In this document: positions 29,473 to 37,146 of the stretch, in pieces
Layout: every line of letters starts with the position of its first letter
How positions within the stretch are numbered: position 1 is the first letter of the stretch
Assembly: GCF_035984545.1 (NCBI RefSeq)
Contig: NZ_JAXCHP010000001.1
Span: forward strand, 3,100,001-3,164,000
Origin: Cryobacterium sp. GrIS_2_6
GTDB lineage: Bacteria > Actinomycetota > Actinomycetes > Actinomycetales > Microbacteriaceae
Direction: 5' to 3'
Length of the DNA: 64,000 nucleotides
Notes under the pieces: model-generated
What the model was told of the DNA's origin: nothing
The model's input: only the letters and a program-made list of their open reading frames with translations
The model's database searches: none
Made by a program: the position numbers and the translations under genes

Positions 29473-30248
29473 AGGTTGCGGTCGGCGTAGGCCAGGAGGG
29501 CCGCGCGGACGAAGGCCGCCCCGGGCGGGCCGCCGTAGTTCGCGGCGAAGCGCCCGTCGGCGACATACATCTCGCCGAGGCCCGCGAGGTACTCCTTCGA
29601 GGGGCCTGTGCCGCCCGGACCGCCGCCGTGGGTGCCCGGGATGGCCCGCAACCAGTCGAACTGCCGCTGCGCGAGCGCCTGGGCCTCGGCTCCCGCCGGG
29701 TCGAGGCCGCCGGAGGCTCCGGAGGCTGAGGCCGCCGCACGCCAGTCCGCGAGGAGCCGCTCCTGCCGCTGCTGCCACGCCGTCTTCTCCGCGGCGCTCA
29801 TCCCGCGCCACCAGGCGTCGCCGCTCGCCCAGGCCGCGGCTCCCCAGCGTCGCTCGACCTCCTCCTTGTGTTCGGTGTGATCGAATCCGTCGAACATGTT
29901 CTCTGCCATGAGTTGTTCCTTCCTGTTCAGGGTGGTGATGGTGTGCTCGACCGAGCCGATCTGGCGATCGAGGCGGTCACGCTCGCCGCGCAGCCAGGCG
30001 AGGTGCGCGCCGAGGGCGCGGGCGGCATCCGTCTCGTGGTCGAGCACCTCGCGAATGCCGGGCAGCCCGAGCCCGAGCGCGCGCAGCATCAGGATGCGCT
30101 GGAGCCGCACGAGCGCCGCCGCGTCGTAGTAGCGGTACCCGTTGGCACCGATCCGGCTCGGCGGGAGCAGCCCGAGATCGCCGTAGTGCCGCAGGGTGCG
30201 GCTCGTCGTCGACGCGAGCCGCGCGATTTCCTGGATCGACCAGTCCAT
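29469..30248 (-). CDS. MerR-family regulator of the TipAL type
   Basis: 259 residues from ATG 30248, preceded by GGGGAG; an in-frame GTG two codons upstream is unlikely. The MerR HTH (MDWSIQEIARLASTTSRTLR then YGDLGLLPPSRIGANGYRYY) is followed by a coiled coil and a TipAS domain (about 120-259). TipAL proteins bind thiopeptides or other amphipathic antibiotics and activate their own promoter. A MerR-type 19-bp-spaced promoter with dyad is present just upstream. Confidence 0.88.
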   Translation of the reverse strand: MDWSIQEIARLASTTSRTLRHYGDLGLLPPSRIGANGYRYYDAAALVRLQRILMLRALGLGLPGIREVLDHETDAARALGAHLAWLRGERDRLDRQIGSVEHTITTLNRKEQLMAENMFDGFDHTEHKEEVERRWGAAAWASGDAWWRGMSAAEKTAWQQRQERLLADWRAAASASGASGGLDPAGAEAQALAQRQFDWLRAIPGTHGGGPGGTGPSKEYLAGLGEMYVADGRFAANYGGPPGAAFVRAALLAYADRNL

Positions 30249-30275
30249 GTCCACTCCCCGTCCGTTGTGTTCACC

Positions 30276-30306
30276 ACAATAATTCTTGACGTTGCGTCAA
30301 GGTCAA
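30276..30306 (-). promoter_or_regulatory. MerR-type promoter with operator in a 19-bp spacer
   Basis: On the minus strand TTGACC (-35, 30301-30306) and TATTGT (-10, 30276-30281) are separated by 19 bases instead of 17. CTTGACG-CAA-CGTCAAG (30285-30301) is a perfect dyad that fills most of the spacer. This is the classic MerR activation geometry and implies autoregulation. Confidence 0.82.
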
Positions 30307-30341
30307 CCCGGGGGATCGAATCGAGTTCGGTACCATGTGGC

Positions 30342-31184
30342 ATGCACGACATGACCGAGGCGACGGATGCCGCCGCGCGGCCCCGCGCGCGCCTGGCGCT
30401 CCGCCTCGTGCCCGCGTCCCTGGTCTCGGCGTCAGCGGTGCTGCTCTTCGGAGTGCACACGCCGGTCTCGATCCCCGCCGGCTATCTGCTGCTCGGAATC
30501 GCCCTCGCGGCGGCCGTCGTCATCGACCGTCCGCTCGCCCGGGACCTCGCGCTCGTCGCCCTCGGCCTCCTGCTGATCAGCACCATTTCCCTCGCCGCCA
30601 ACATCGACTACCCGAACATGGCGCTGATGGGGGCGGTGCTCACGCTCGCGGTGCTCCTGCCGTACCTGGTCTCGCGCCACCTCTACCGCGAGCGGGCGAT
30701 CCGGTTCCCGATCCGCACCGGGCGACCCTGGACATCCGCAGCGCTCGGGTACCTGGTCGTCGTGATCGCGCTCGGTTATGCGATTCTGCCGACTTATTTC
30801 ATCCGCTCCGGCGCCTTTCACAACTGGCCGACCGTCACCGCGCCGGACGAGATCGGGCGGCTTTTCGTCGGTGTCGGCTTCGTCGGGATCTGGGACGAGC
30901 TCTTCTTCATCTGCACCGTGTTCGCGCTGCTGCGCCGGCACTTCCCGGACTGGCTCGCGAACCTGCTCCAGGCGGTGATCTTCACCTCGTTCCTCTGGGA
31001 ACTCGGCTACCGCAGCTGGGGCCCCCTGATCACCTTCCCCTTCGCGCTCCTGCAGGGCTTCACCTTCGCGCTGACCAGGTCACTCGGCTACGTCATCGTC
31101 GTGCACCTGCTCTTCGACCTCGTCGTCTTCCTCGTGATCGTGCATGCGCACACCCCGGCCTGGCTGCCGATCTTCCTCTACTGA
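30342..31184 (+). CDS. CPBP-family membrane protein with degenerate glutamate motif
   Basis: 280 residues, about eight membrane helices. The C-terminal half has the CPBP (CAAX protease-like) layout: WDELFFICTVFALLRR in place of the usual EE..xR motif 1, FLWELGYRS in motif 2, and VHLLFDL supplying the late His. The first Glu is Asp, so peptidase activity is uncertain. TACCAT at 30331 ends 5 bases before the ATG at 30342. It is divergent from the TipAL gene. Confidence 0.75.
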   Translation: MHDMTEATDAAARPRARLALRLVPASLVSASAVLLFGVHTPVSIPAGYLLLGIALAAAVVIDRPLARDLALVALGLLLISTISLAANIDYPNMALMGAVLTLAVLLPYLVSRHLYRERAIRFPIRTGRPWTSAALGYLVVVIALGYAILPTYFIRSGAFHNWPTVTAPDEIGRLFVGVGFVGIWDELFFICTVFALLRRHFPDWLANLLQAVIFTSFLWELGYRSWGPLITFPFALLQGFTFALTRSLGYVIVVHLLFDLVVFLVIVHAHTPAWLPIFLY

Positions 31185-31234
31185 CGTGCACCCGCCCGCG
31201 CGCGCGCCCACACGGGGGTTGCGCACCGCCGCAA

Positions 31235-31274
31235 CGCGATATATCGTGAATTACACCAGACGCGATATAGCGCG
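31235..31274 (+). promoter_or_regulatory. Paired PadR-type operators
   Basis: CGCGATATATCGTG (31235-31248) and CGCGATATAGCGCG (31261-31274) are near-palindromes whose centres are 26 bases apart. They lie 48-87 bases before the DUF4097 start. The PadR encoded by the next gene is the obvious candidate, giving autorepression. Confidence 0.65.
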
Positions 31275-31321
31275 AAAAAGTTTCCGGCGTCCGCAGCGGA
31301 TGCCCACAGAAGGAGCACACA

Positions 31322-32224
31322 ATGGCACTCGAAAAATGGCTGGTCGCCCCCGGGCAGACCCGGGTGATCGACGTCGAACTCGTCAACCGGCTCAAGGTCG
31401 GGCTGATCGGCGGCAAGGTCGACATCATCGGCCACGACGAACCGTTCACCCGCGTCGAGGTGCACAGCGTCAGCGGCAAGGACCTCCGCATCTCCCTCGA
31501 CGGGGACACCCTCGAGGTGGACCACCCGCAGCTGCGCTGGGACAACTTCATCGAGGTCTTCGCCTCCTTCCGCGGCAGCGCCCGGGCGGACGTGAGCATC
31601 ACCGTCCCGCGCGACGTCGCCCTCAAGCTCGGCGTGGTCTCGGCCGGCGCGCTCATCACGGGCCTCCGCAGCGACCTCAAGCTCAACACCGTCTCCGGTG
31701 ACCTCGTCGTCGACGGCGTCACGGGCGACATCGAAGTCAACGCGATCAACGGCGAGATCTCGGTCAGCAACCACTCCGGCGACATCACCACGCACACCGT
31801 TTCCGGCGATGTCACCGCGAGCGGCAGCATCCGCCGGTTCAGCGTCGACGGCGTCGCGAGCAACGTGTTCCTCGACCTCGAGGCCTCGCCGGACACCGTC
31901 AACACGAACACCGTGAGCGGCAACCTCACCGCACGCGTCGAGGCCGGCCTCCCGATCAAGTACCACCTCAACACCATCTCGGGGGTCCTCCAGCTCGACG
32001 ACCAGACCGTCAAGGGCACCCTCGGAAAGGGCTACGAGTCGAGTACGGGCGTGCTCGCGGGCAGCTGGCTCGAACTGCACGCGAACTCCGTCTCCGGTGA
32101 CATCTCGATCGTCCGGCGTCCGGCCGCGGCGGCGGAGGCCCCGGCGAGCGCCCCGAGCGCAGCCGCCGGGTTCGAAGCGCCGGGCGAGGCCCCGGCGAAC
32201 ACCGCAACGGGGGCCTCGGCATGA
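31322..32224 (+). CDS. DUF4097-type beta-helix protein
   Basis: 300 residues with no signal peptide. About 50-260 carry repeated beta strands marked by NTVSGDLVVDG, NAINGEISV, HTVSGDVTAS and NTVSGNLTA, the DUF4097 pattern (right-handed beta helix). A disordered Ala/Pro tail follows. Strong AGAAGGAG precedes the ATG. It overlaps the PadR gene by ATGA, so the pair is one operon. Such proteins are often partnered with PadR or envelope-stress regulators; the ligand is unknown. Confidence 0.85.
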   Translation: MALEKWLVAPGQTRVIDVELVNRLKVGLIGGKVDIIGHDEPFTRVEVHSVSGKDLRISLDGDTLEVDHPQLRWDNFIEVFASFRGSARADVSITVPRDVALKLGVVSAGALITGLRSDLKLNTVSGDLVVDGVTGDIEVNAINGEISVSNHSGDITTHTVSGDVTASGSIRRFSVDGVASNVFLDLEASPDTVNTNTVSGNLTARVEAGLPIKYHLNTISGVLQLDDQTVKGTLGKGYESSTGVLAGSWLELHANSVSGDISIVRRPAAAAEAPASAPSAAAGFEAPGEAPANTATGASA

Positions 32225-33066
32225 CTCCCGTCTTCGCCCACGGCAGCCTGCGGCTCTACCTGCTGAGCCTGCTCGCCGAGCAGCCGCGGCACGGTTACGA
32301 GCTGATCCAGGCACTCAGCGACCGGTTCGGCGGCACCTATATCCCGAGCGCCGGCACGATCTATCCACGACTGGCCAAGCTCGAGGAGGAGGGCCTCGTC
32401 ACAAAGTCGACGGACGGCCGCAAGACCGTCTACGAGATCACCGACGCCGGACGCGAAGAGCTCCTTGCGCGCGGGGGCGACCTCGACGCACTCGAGGACG
32501 AGGTCACCGACTCGGTGCGCCGGCTCGCGGACGAGGTGCGGTCCGGGGTCGCCGCGGCGATGACGAGCCTGCGCACCGATCTCGCAGCTGCCGCCAGGCG
32601 GGCCAGGGATGACGCGGGCTTCGGAGCGGGCGGCCGAGCACGTGGGGGTTCGACTCCCACCACCGGTTCCGCCGTTCCGGACACGGGTACGGGTGCCGGT
32701 TCAGGCTCCACGTTTCCGGGTACGGCCGGCCCGGCGGATCCCGCGGGTTCCGGTTCCGCAGGCACGCCTCCGGGTTCGGGTTCGGCGGGCGCGGATTCCA
32801 CCGACGGCGTGAGCGCGGGGTCGACGGGCGCAGAGGGCCAGCCTGCGGCGGCCGGGACCACCTCGGGAACCTCGACCGACCGTCGCCTCGAGTCCAATCG
32901 CGCGCTGCGCGAGGCCGACCTCGTGCTGAACGAATTCCGCCAGCAGCTCCGCGCGGACCTGCGCAAGGAGGCCGTGCACGCCCGGGTGCCCGCCGCGACC
33001 GTCTCGGACCTGCGCGCCCGCCTCGCCGAGGTGCGCGCCGCCATCCTGGACGCCCTGCCCCGCTGA
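32221..33066 (+). CDS. PadR-family regulator with C-terminal extension
   Basis: 281 residues. The PadR winged helix (about 1-90) includes LRLYLLSLLAEQPRHGYELI and SAGTIYPRLAKLEEEGLV. A Ser/Gly/Thr-rich disordered linker (about 140-225) leads to a charged helix (about 230-281) that could be a second dimerisation arm. PadR-s1 proteins are ~110 residues and PadR-s2 ~180, so this is unusually long. It is translationally coupled to the DUF4097 gene and likely binds the two CGCGATAT sites upstream. Confidence 0.86.
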   Translation: MTPVFAHGSLRLYLLSLLAEQPRHGYELIQALSDRFGGTYIPSAGTIYPRLAKLEEEGLVTKSTDGRKTVYEITDAGREELLARGGDLDALEDEVTDSVRRLADEVRSGVAAAMTSLRTDLAAAARRARDDAGFGAGGRARGGSTPTTGSAVPDTGTGAGSGSTFPGTAGPADPAGSGSAGTPPGSGSAGADSTDGVSAGSTGAEGQPAAAGTTSGTSTDRRLESNRALREADLVLNEFRQQLRADLRKEAVHARVPAATVSDLRARLAEVRAAILDALPR

Positions 33067-33132
33067 CCCGCGCCTCGCCCGTCCGCGAGAGTGCACTTTT
33101 CCGGGGATGCGTCGGGGGGGCGGCGTGCGGGA

Positions 33133-33417
33133 TCAGGGGGCTGCGGGGGCGGGGTGGTGGATCTGAGTGCGTTCGCCCGAGCGGTCGATCTCGTGCCGGC
33201 TCATCAGCTCGCCACAGAGGGGGCAGGTCGCCTCGGCGCGCTCCGCCTGCTTCTGCTCGGTCGTCTCCGTCGTGTACGGGCCGAGCGGCGGCGGCCCGAT
33301 CCAGGGCAGCAGCGTGCGATTCAGCCAGGACACGGCGCCCGCGAGGCCGTGTTCGCCCGACGGCCTGTCGTCAGAATCGCCCGGTTCGCCGGTTCCTCGT
33401 CTCGGTGCGCGTGTCAT
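33133..33417 (-). CDS. Small zinc-ribbon-like protein
   Basis: 94 residues with CPLCGELMSRHEIDR at about 65, a single CxxC plus His that might bind zinc as part of a dimer. The rest is Pro-rich and without a known fold. TACACT on the minus strand ends 7 bases before the ATG. It is divergent from the OhrR-type gene and shares its operators, so it is probably an OhrR target. Confidence 0.65.
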   Translation of the reverse strand: MTRAPRRGTGEPGDSDDRPSGEHGLAGAVSWLNRTLLPWIGPPPLGPYTTETTEQKQAERAEATCPLCGELMSRHEIDRSGERTQIHHPAPAAP

Positions 33418-33422
33418 AATGG

Positions 33423-33456
33423 TTAGTGTACTAATTAATTACGATTAGTACACTAA
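33423..33456. promoter_or_regulatory. Double OhrR/MarR operator
   Basis: TTAGTGTACTAA (33423-33434) and TTAGTACACTAA (33445-33456) are reverse complements of one another, each nearly palindromic, so the whole 34 bases has dyad symmetry. It is the most AT-rich stretch nearby and overlaps both divergent -10 regions. Confidence 0.8.
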
Positions 33457-33510
33457 TCAATTCCGTCGAGACGGCCGCGACGGGGAACAGCAGAGGCGCG
33501 GGACAAACCG

Positions 33511-33993
33511 ATGACAGACGATTTCCCGGGCACGACCGGTTCCGCGACAGTGCCCGCGTCCGCGCCCGACCTGCTCCGCCTCGAGGACCAGGTCTGCTTC
33601 GCCCTCGCGATCGCGTCCCGCAGTGTGATCTCGGTGTACCGGCCGATCCTCGAGCCGTACGGCCTCACGCATCCGCAGTACCTCGTGCTTCTCGCCCTCT
33701 GGGAACGCAGCCCGCGTTCGGTCTCCGACCTCAGCGCCGAGCTGCGCCTCGAACCCGCGACCCTCTCCCCGCTGCTGAAGCGCCTCGAGGCCGCCGGCCT
33801 GGTCGGCCGCAGTCGCAATGCGCGCGACGTACGCGTGCTCGACATCACGCTGACGGATGCCGGTCGAGCACTCCGCGAGGACGCCCTCACGATCCCGCCG
33901 CGCATCATCGACAGCCTCGGCATGACACTGGACGAGCTCACCGCCCTGCGAACCTCGCTCTGGCGGGTGATCGACGCGGCACAGTCCCCCTGA
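33511..33993 (+). CDS. OhrR-type MarR regulator (peroxide-sensing)
   Basis: 160 residues. LEDQVCFALAIASRSVISVY and YGLTHPQYLVLLALWE match OhrR closely; Cys29 corresponds to the reactive sensing cysteine. No second C-terminal cysteine is visible, so it is a 1-Cys type. OhrR represses genes for organic-peroxide defence and releases DNA on Cys oxidation. No ohr gene is next to it, which is unusual; the divergent neighbour is a small CxxC protein. Confidence 0.88.
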   Translation: MTDDFPGTTGSATVPASAPDLLRLEDQVCFALAIASRSVISVYRPILEPYGLTHPQYLVLLALWERSPRSVSDLSAELRLEPATLSPLLKRLEAAGLVGRSRNARDVRVLDITLTDAGRALREDALTIPPRIIDSLGMTLDELTALRTSLWRVIDAAQSP

Positions 33994-33995
33994 CC

Positions 33996-34056
33996 CGCGA
34001 AAGCGGGTGAATCGCCGTTTTCGCTGCGGCACACCGACGATTCACCCGCTTTCGCG
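33996..34056. repeat. 61-bp intergenic inverted repeat, copy 2
   Basis: Arms as in copy 1, with one change (ATCGCCG) in the left arm and an intact right arm. It begins two bases after the OhrR stop and lies 75 bases before the kimA-like -35, so it could act as that gene's terminator. Confidence 0.9.
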
Positions 34057-34130
34057 GACGGCGGTGAGGTGCGGAGTGCGGGGTGCGGGGGTACCCCAAC
34101 TCGCGTGGGGCTCGCCCTATTCCCGGAAGT

Positions 34131-34158
34131 TTGACAGTCGTGTCCAACGGAGTAGTGT
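34131..34158 (+). promoter_or_regulatory. kimA-like promoter
   Basis: TTGACA (34131-34136), a 16-base spacer and TAGTGT (34153-34158). The predicted start site is within a few bases of GTG 34167, leaving essentially no 5' leader and no room for a riboswitch. Confidence 0.7.
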
Positions 34159-34166
34159 CATCCCTC

Positions 34167-36356
34167 GTGACACCAGACGGCTCCCAAGCGCCAGAAACTC
34201 GCTCCGCGAAGCGGTGGATCATCGGCGAACCACTCTCGACCGAGCATCTCGAGGGTCAGCTGCTGCCCAAACACCTCGCCCTGCCGATCTTTGCGAGCGA
34301 CCCGCTGTCGAGCGTCGCGTACGCCCCGCAGGAACTGCTGATGATCCTGACCCTCGGCGGGCTCGCCTTCCTGAGCTTCGCCCCCTGGGTGGCGGCCTGC
34401 GTCGTGCTCCTGCTTGTCGTCGTCGTCGCGTCCTACCGCCAGCTGATCAAGGCGTACCCCTCCGGTGGCGGGGACTACGAGGTCGCCTCCAAGAACCTCG
34501 GCGAACGCGCGGGCCTGCTCGTCGCATCCGCCCTGCTCGTCGACTACGTGATGACCGTCGTCGTCTCGGTCGCGAGCGGCGTTGACAACATCATCTCGGC
34601 CGTGCCGCAACTCGTGAACTTCCGGGTCGAGCTCGCCGTCTTCTTCGTCGTGATGCTCGCCGCCGTCAACCTGCGCGGCGTGCGCGAGTCGAGCAAGGCC
34701 TTCGCCTTCCCGACCTACCTGTTCATCGCGAGCGTGATCCTGATGGTCGTCGTCGGCCTCGTGCGGGTCATCTTCGGTGATGCGCCCGTCGCCGAGTCCG
34801 CGAGCTTCGGCGTGCACGCCGAGAACCTTGCCCAGTCGGCGTTCATCCTGCTGCTGTTGCGCTCCTTCGCGAGCGGATGCTCCGCCCTGACCGGCGTCGA
34901 AGCGATCGCCAACGGCGTTCCGGCCTTCAAACACCCGAAGGTCAAGAACGCCCAGCGCACCCTCGTGCTGATGGGCGGCATCGCGATCGTGATGTTCATC
35001 GGCCTCACGACCCTCGCGCTGATCGCGAAAGTGCACTACGCGGAGAACCCCTGCGACCTGATCGGCTGGGCCGAGTGCGCCACGTCGCCGCAGCGGAGCC
35101 TGATCGCCCAGATCGCCGCGGCGACCTTCGGCAACAACTCGATCATGTTCTTCGTGCTGCAGGCCGCGACCGCCGCCGTGCTGCTGCTCGCTGCGAACAC
35201 GGCATTCAACGGCTTTCCGCTGCTCGGCTCGGTGCTCGCGAAGGACTCCTACGCACCGAAGTCGCTCAGCACCCGCGGCGACCGGCTGATCTACTCGAAC
35301 GGCGTCGTGCTCCTCGCCCTCTTCGCCTGCCTGATCCTGATCGTCTTCCAGGCCAACCTGACGGTCCTGATCCAGCTGTACATCATCGGCGTCTTCGTGT
35401 CGTTCACCCTCGGCCAGACCGGCATGGTCAAGCACTGGCTCACCCTGCTCAAGACGAACCCGCCGAACCGCGCCTCGATCATCACGAGCCTCTCGATCAA
35501 CGGCTTCGGTGCAGCCCTGACCGGCGTGGTGCTCATCGTCGTGACGATCACCAAGTTCACCCACGGCGCGTGGCTCGTCTTCGTGATGATGCCGGTGCTG
35601 TTCACCCTGATGCTCGGCGTGAACCGCTACTACCGGGACGTCGCCAAGGAGATCGAAGTCGACCCTGACACGACCTTCGGCTCCACCGGTGACCACGCGA
35701 TCGTGCTCGTCGGCAAGATGCAGAAGCCCGTGCTCAAGGCGCTCGACTACGCGATCGCCGCCCGGCACGAGGGCATCGAGGCCGTGCACATCTCGATCGA
35801 CGAAGAAGAGACCAAACAGCTGCAGCGCGACTGGGTCCGGCAGAACATCCAGGTGCCGCTGCGCATCGTCGAGTCGCCGTACCGGGACATCAGCTGGCCG
35901 TTGATCAGCTACATCAAGGAGCGCCGCGCCGCGCACGGCTCCGAGGTCGTCACCATCTACACCCCGATCTACATCGTCGGGCACTGGTGGGAGAACCTGC
36001 TGCACAACCACAAGGCCCGGCGCCTCCGCCAGAAACTGATGCTCGTGCACGGTGTCACGATCGCGCTCGTGCCCTGGCTGCTCGACTCCTCCGAACTCAT
36101 CTACGGCCGCAGGTCCCGCCCGATCCCGGGCCAGGACCGTCGCGGCGAGCCGGTGCGCCCGCGCCCGATCCCCCGGCGCCCGCTCGCCCCGGCGACCTCT
36201 GCTCTCGAGATCCAGGCCGCTGCCGCGGTGGCCGCAGCGGGGAAGACCGGCTCGGGTGCGGCATCCGCTGCCGGAGCCGCCGGCAAGTCGGGAGCCGCCG
36301 CGGGTCGCCCCGGGCAGCCCGCCCGCCCCGGCGCCCGGCGCCGGAAGCGCAAATAA
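34167..36356 (+). CDS. KimA-like APC-superfamily K+ transporter
   Basis: 729 residues from GTG 34167, chosen by the promoter position. About twelve helices occupy 40-500; AYPSGGGDYEVASKNLGERAG and FASGCSALTGVEAI..GVPAFK match KimA of Bacillus. A cytoplasmic domain (about 505-640, with GDHAIVLVGKMQKPVLKALD) corresponds to the c-di-AMP-binding region of KimA. The Ala/Gly/Pro tail (from about 650) is extra. It should bring in K+ with H+. It precedes two CrcB genes by 4 bases. Confidence 0.85.
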   Translation: MTPDGSQAPETRSAKRWIIGEPLSTEHLEGQLLPKHLALPIFASDPLSSVAYAPQELLMILTLGGLAFLSFAPWVAACVVLLLVVVVASYRQLIKAYPSGGGDYEVASKNLGERAGLLVASALLVDYVMTVVVSVASGVDNIISAVPQLVNFRVELAVFFVVMLAAVNLRGVRESSKAFAFPTYLFIASVILMVVVGLVRVIFGDAPVAESASFGVHAENLAQSAFILLLLRSFASGCSALTGVEAIANGVPAFKHPKVKNAQRTLVLMGGIAIVMFIGLTTLALIAKVHYAENPCDLIGWAECATSPQRSLIAQIAAATFGNNSIMFFVLQAATAAVLLLAANTAFNGFPLLGSVLAKDSYAPKSLSTRGDRLIYSNGVVLLALFACLILIVFQANLTVLIQLYIIGVFVSFTLGQTGMVKHWLTLLKTNPPNRASIITSLSINGFGAALTGVVLIVVTITKFTHGAWLVFVMMPVLFTLMLGVNRYYRDVAKEIEVDPDTTFGSTGDHAIVLVGKMQKPVLKALDYAIAARHEGIEAVHISIDEEETKQLQRDWVRQNIQVPLRIVESPYRDISWPLISYIKERRAAHGSEVVTIYTPIYIVGHWWENLLHNHKARRLRQKLMLVHGVTIALVPWLLDSSELIYGRRSRPIPGQDRRGEPVRPRPIPRRPLAPATSALEIQAAAAVAAAGKTGSGAASAAGAAGKSGAAAGRPGQPARPGARRRKRK

Positions 36357-36360
36357 CCCG

Positions 36361-36768
36361 GTGCGGAACGCACTGGCCGTATTCGCCGGCGGCATCATCG
36401 GCACGGCCCTGCGGCTCGGCATCGACCGTGCGCTGCCGCACAACGACACCCAGTTCCCGGCCAGCACCCTGATCATCAACACCGTCGGGGCGTTCGTGCT
36501 CGGCTGGCTCGTCGCCGGCCTCTGGACCCGCCCCGCGGTTCCGGTCTGGCTCAAGCTTCTGCTCGGCCCTGGCGCGCTGGGCGCCTTCACGACGTTCTCG
36601 GCCGTGATGGTGTCCCTCGTCTCCCTCGGCGCGGCCTCGTCGTGGCCGCTGGCGGGGCTGTACCTGCTCGCGACGCTGCTGCTGGGGTTCCCGGCGGCCG
36701 CGCTCGGCGTCTGGCTCGGCGGGCGCATCCGTCACCGCCCCGCAGCGGATGCCGGGGCTCGGTCATGA
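36361..36768 (+). CDS. crcB: CrcB/Fluc fluoride channel subunit 1
   Basis: 135 residues, four helices. NTVGAFVLGWL and GALGAFTTFSAVMVS are the Fluc pore signatures. GTG 36361 follows the kimA-like stop by 4 bases. It overlaps subunit 2 by ATGA, so both are co-translated. Confidence 0.87.
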   Translation: MRNALAVFAGGIIGTALRLGIDRALPHNDTQFPASTLIINTVGAFVLGWLVAGLWTRPAVPVWLKLLLGPGALGAFTTFSAVMVSLVSLGAASSWPLAGLYLLATLLLGFPAAALGVWLGGRIRHRPAADAGARS

Positions 36769-37133
36769 ACGCCCTCGTCTTCGCCGCCGTGGTCACCGGC
36801 GGCGGTGCCGCAGCCGTGGTGCGGTACTTCGTATCGCGCGCCCTCCCGGTGGGACCGGGCCGCCTGCCGATCGGCGTGCTGATCGTCAACGTGGCCGGGG
36901 CTCTGCTCGGCGGCGTGATCCTCGGGCTCGCCGAGCGCGCCGTGCTCAGCAGCGACCTCCGGCTCGTGCTCCTGACCGGGGTCTGCGGCGGGCTGACGAC
37001 GTTCAGCACCTGGAGCGTCGAGACGATCGACCTCGCACTCAAGGGCCGCTGGCGCTCCGCCGTTCTCAACCTCGTCGGCACCCTGCTGCTCGGCATCGCG
37101 GTCTGCGCCGCCGGCTACCTCCTCGCCCGCTGA
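36765..37133 (+). CDS. crcB: CrcB/Fluc fluoride channel subunit 2
   Basis: 122 residues, four helices. NVAGALLGGVILG and GVCGGLTTFSTWSVE are conserved. Gram-positives often use a pair of homologues to build an antiparallel heterodimer, and the overlap with subunit 1 supports 1:1 production. It exports fluoride. Confidence 0.9.
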   Translation: MNALVFAAVVTGGGAAAVVRYFVSRALPVGPGRLPIGVLIVNVAGALLGGVILGLAERAVLSSDLRLVLLTGVCGGLTTFSTWSVETIDLALKGRWRSAVLNLVGTLLLGIAVCAAGYLLAR

Positions 37134-37146
37134 GCCGGGAGACGGG

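Noticed and set aside
32640..32665. A sequence like a tRNA T-arm and acceptor (GTGGGGGTTCGACTCCCAC)
   Set aside because: It lies inside the PadR linker with no D-arm or anticodon arm, and the loop is one base too long. Chance in a Gly/Ser-rich stretch.
33083..33105. A half copy of an inverted repeat (CGCGAGAGTGCACTTTT)
   Set aside because: No matching second arm is nearby and no other copy is in the window.
34057..34166. A c-di-AMP (ydaO-type) riboswitch before the kimA-like gene
   Set aside because: The promoter leaves almost no 5' leader, and none of the conserved ydaO bases are seen upstream.
36340..36361. A fluoride riboswitch upstream of the crcB pair
   Set aside because: Only 4 bases separate the kimA-like stop from the crcB start, so there is no room.
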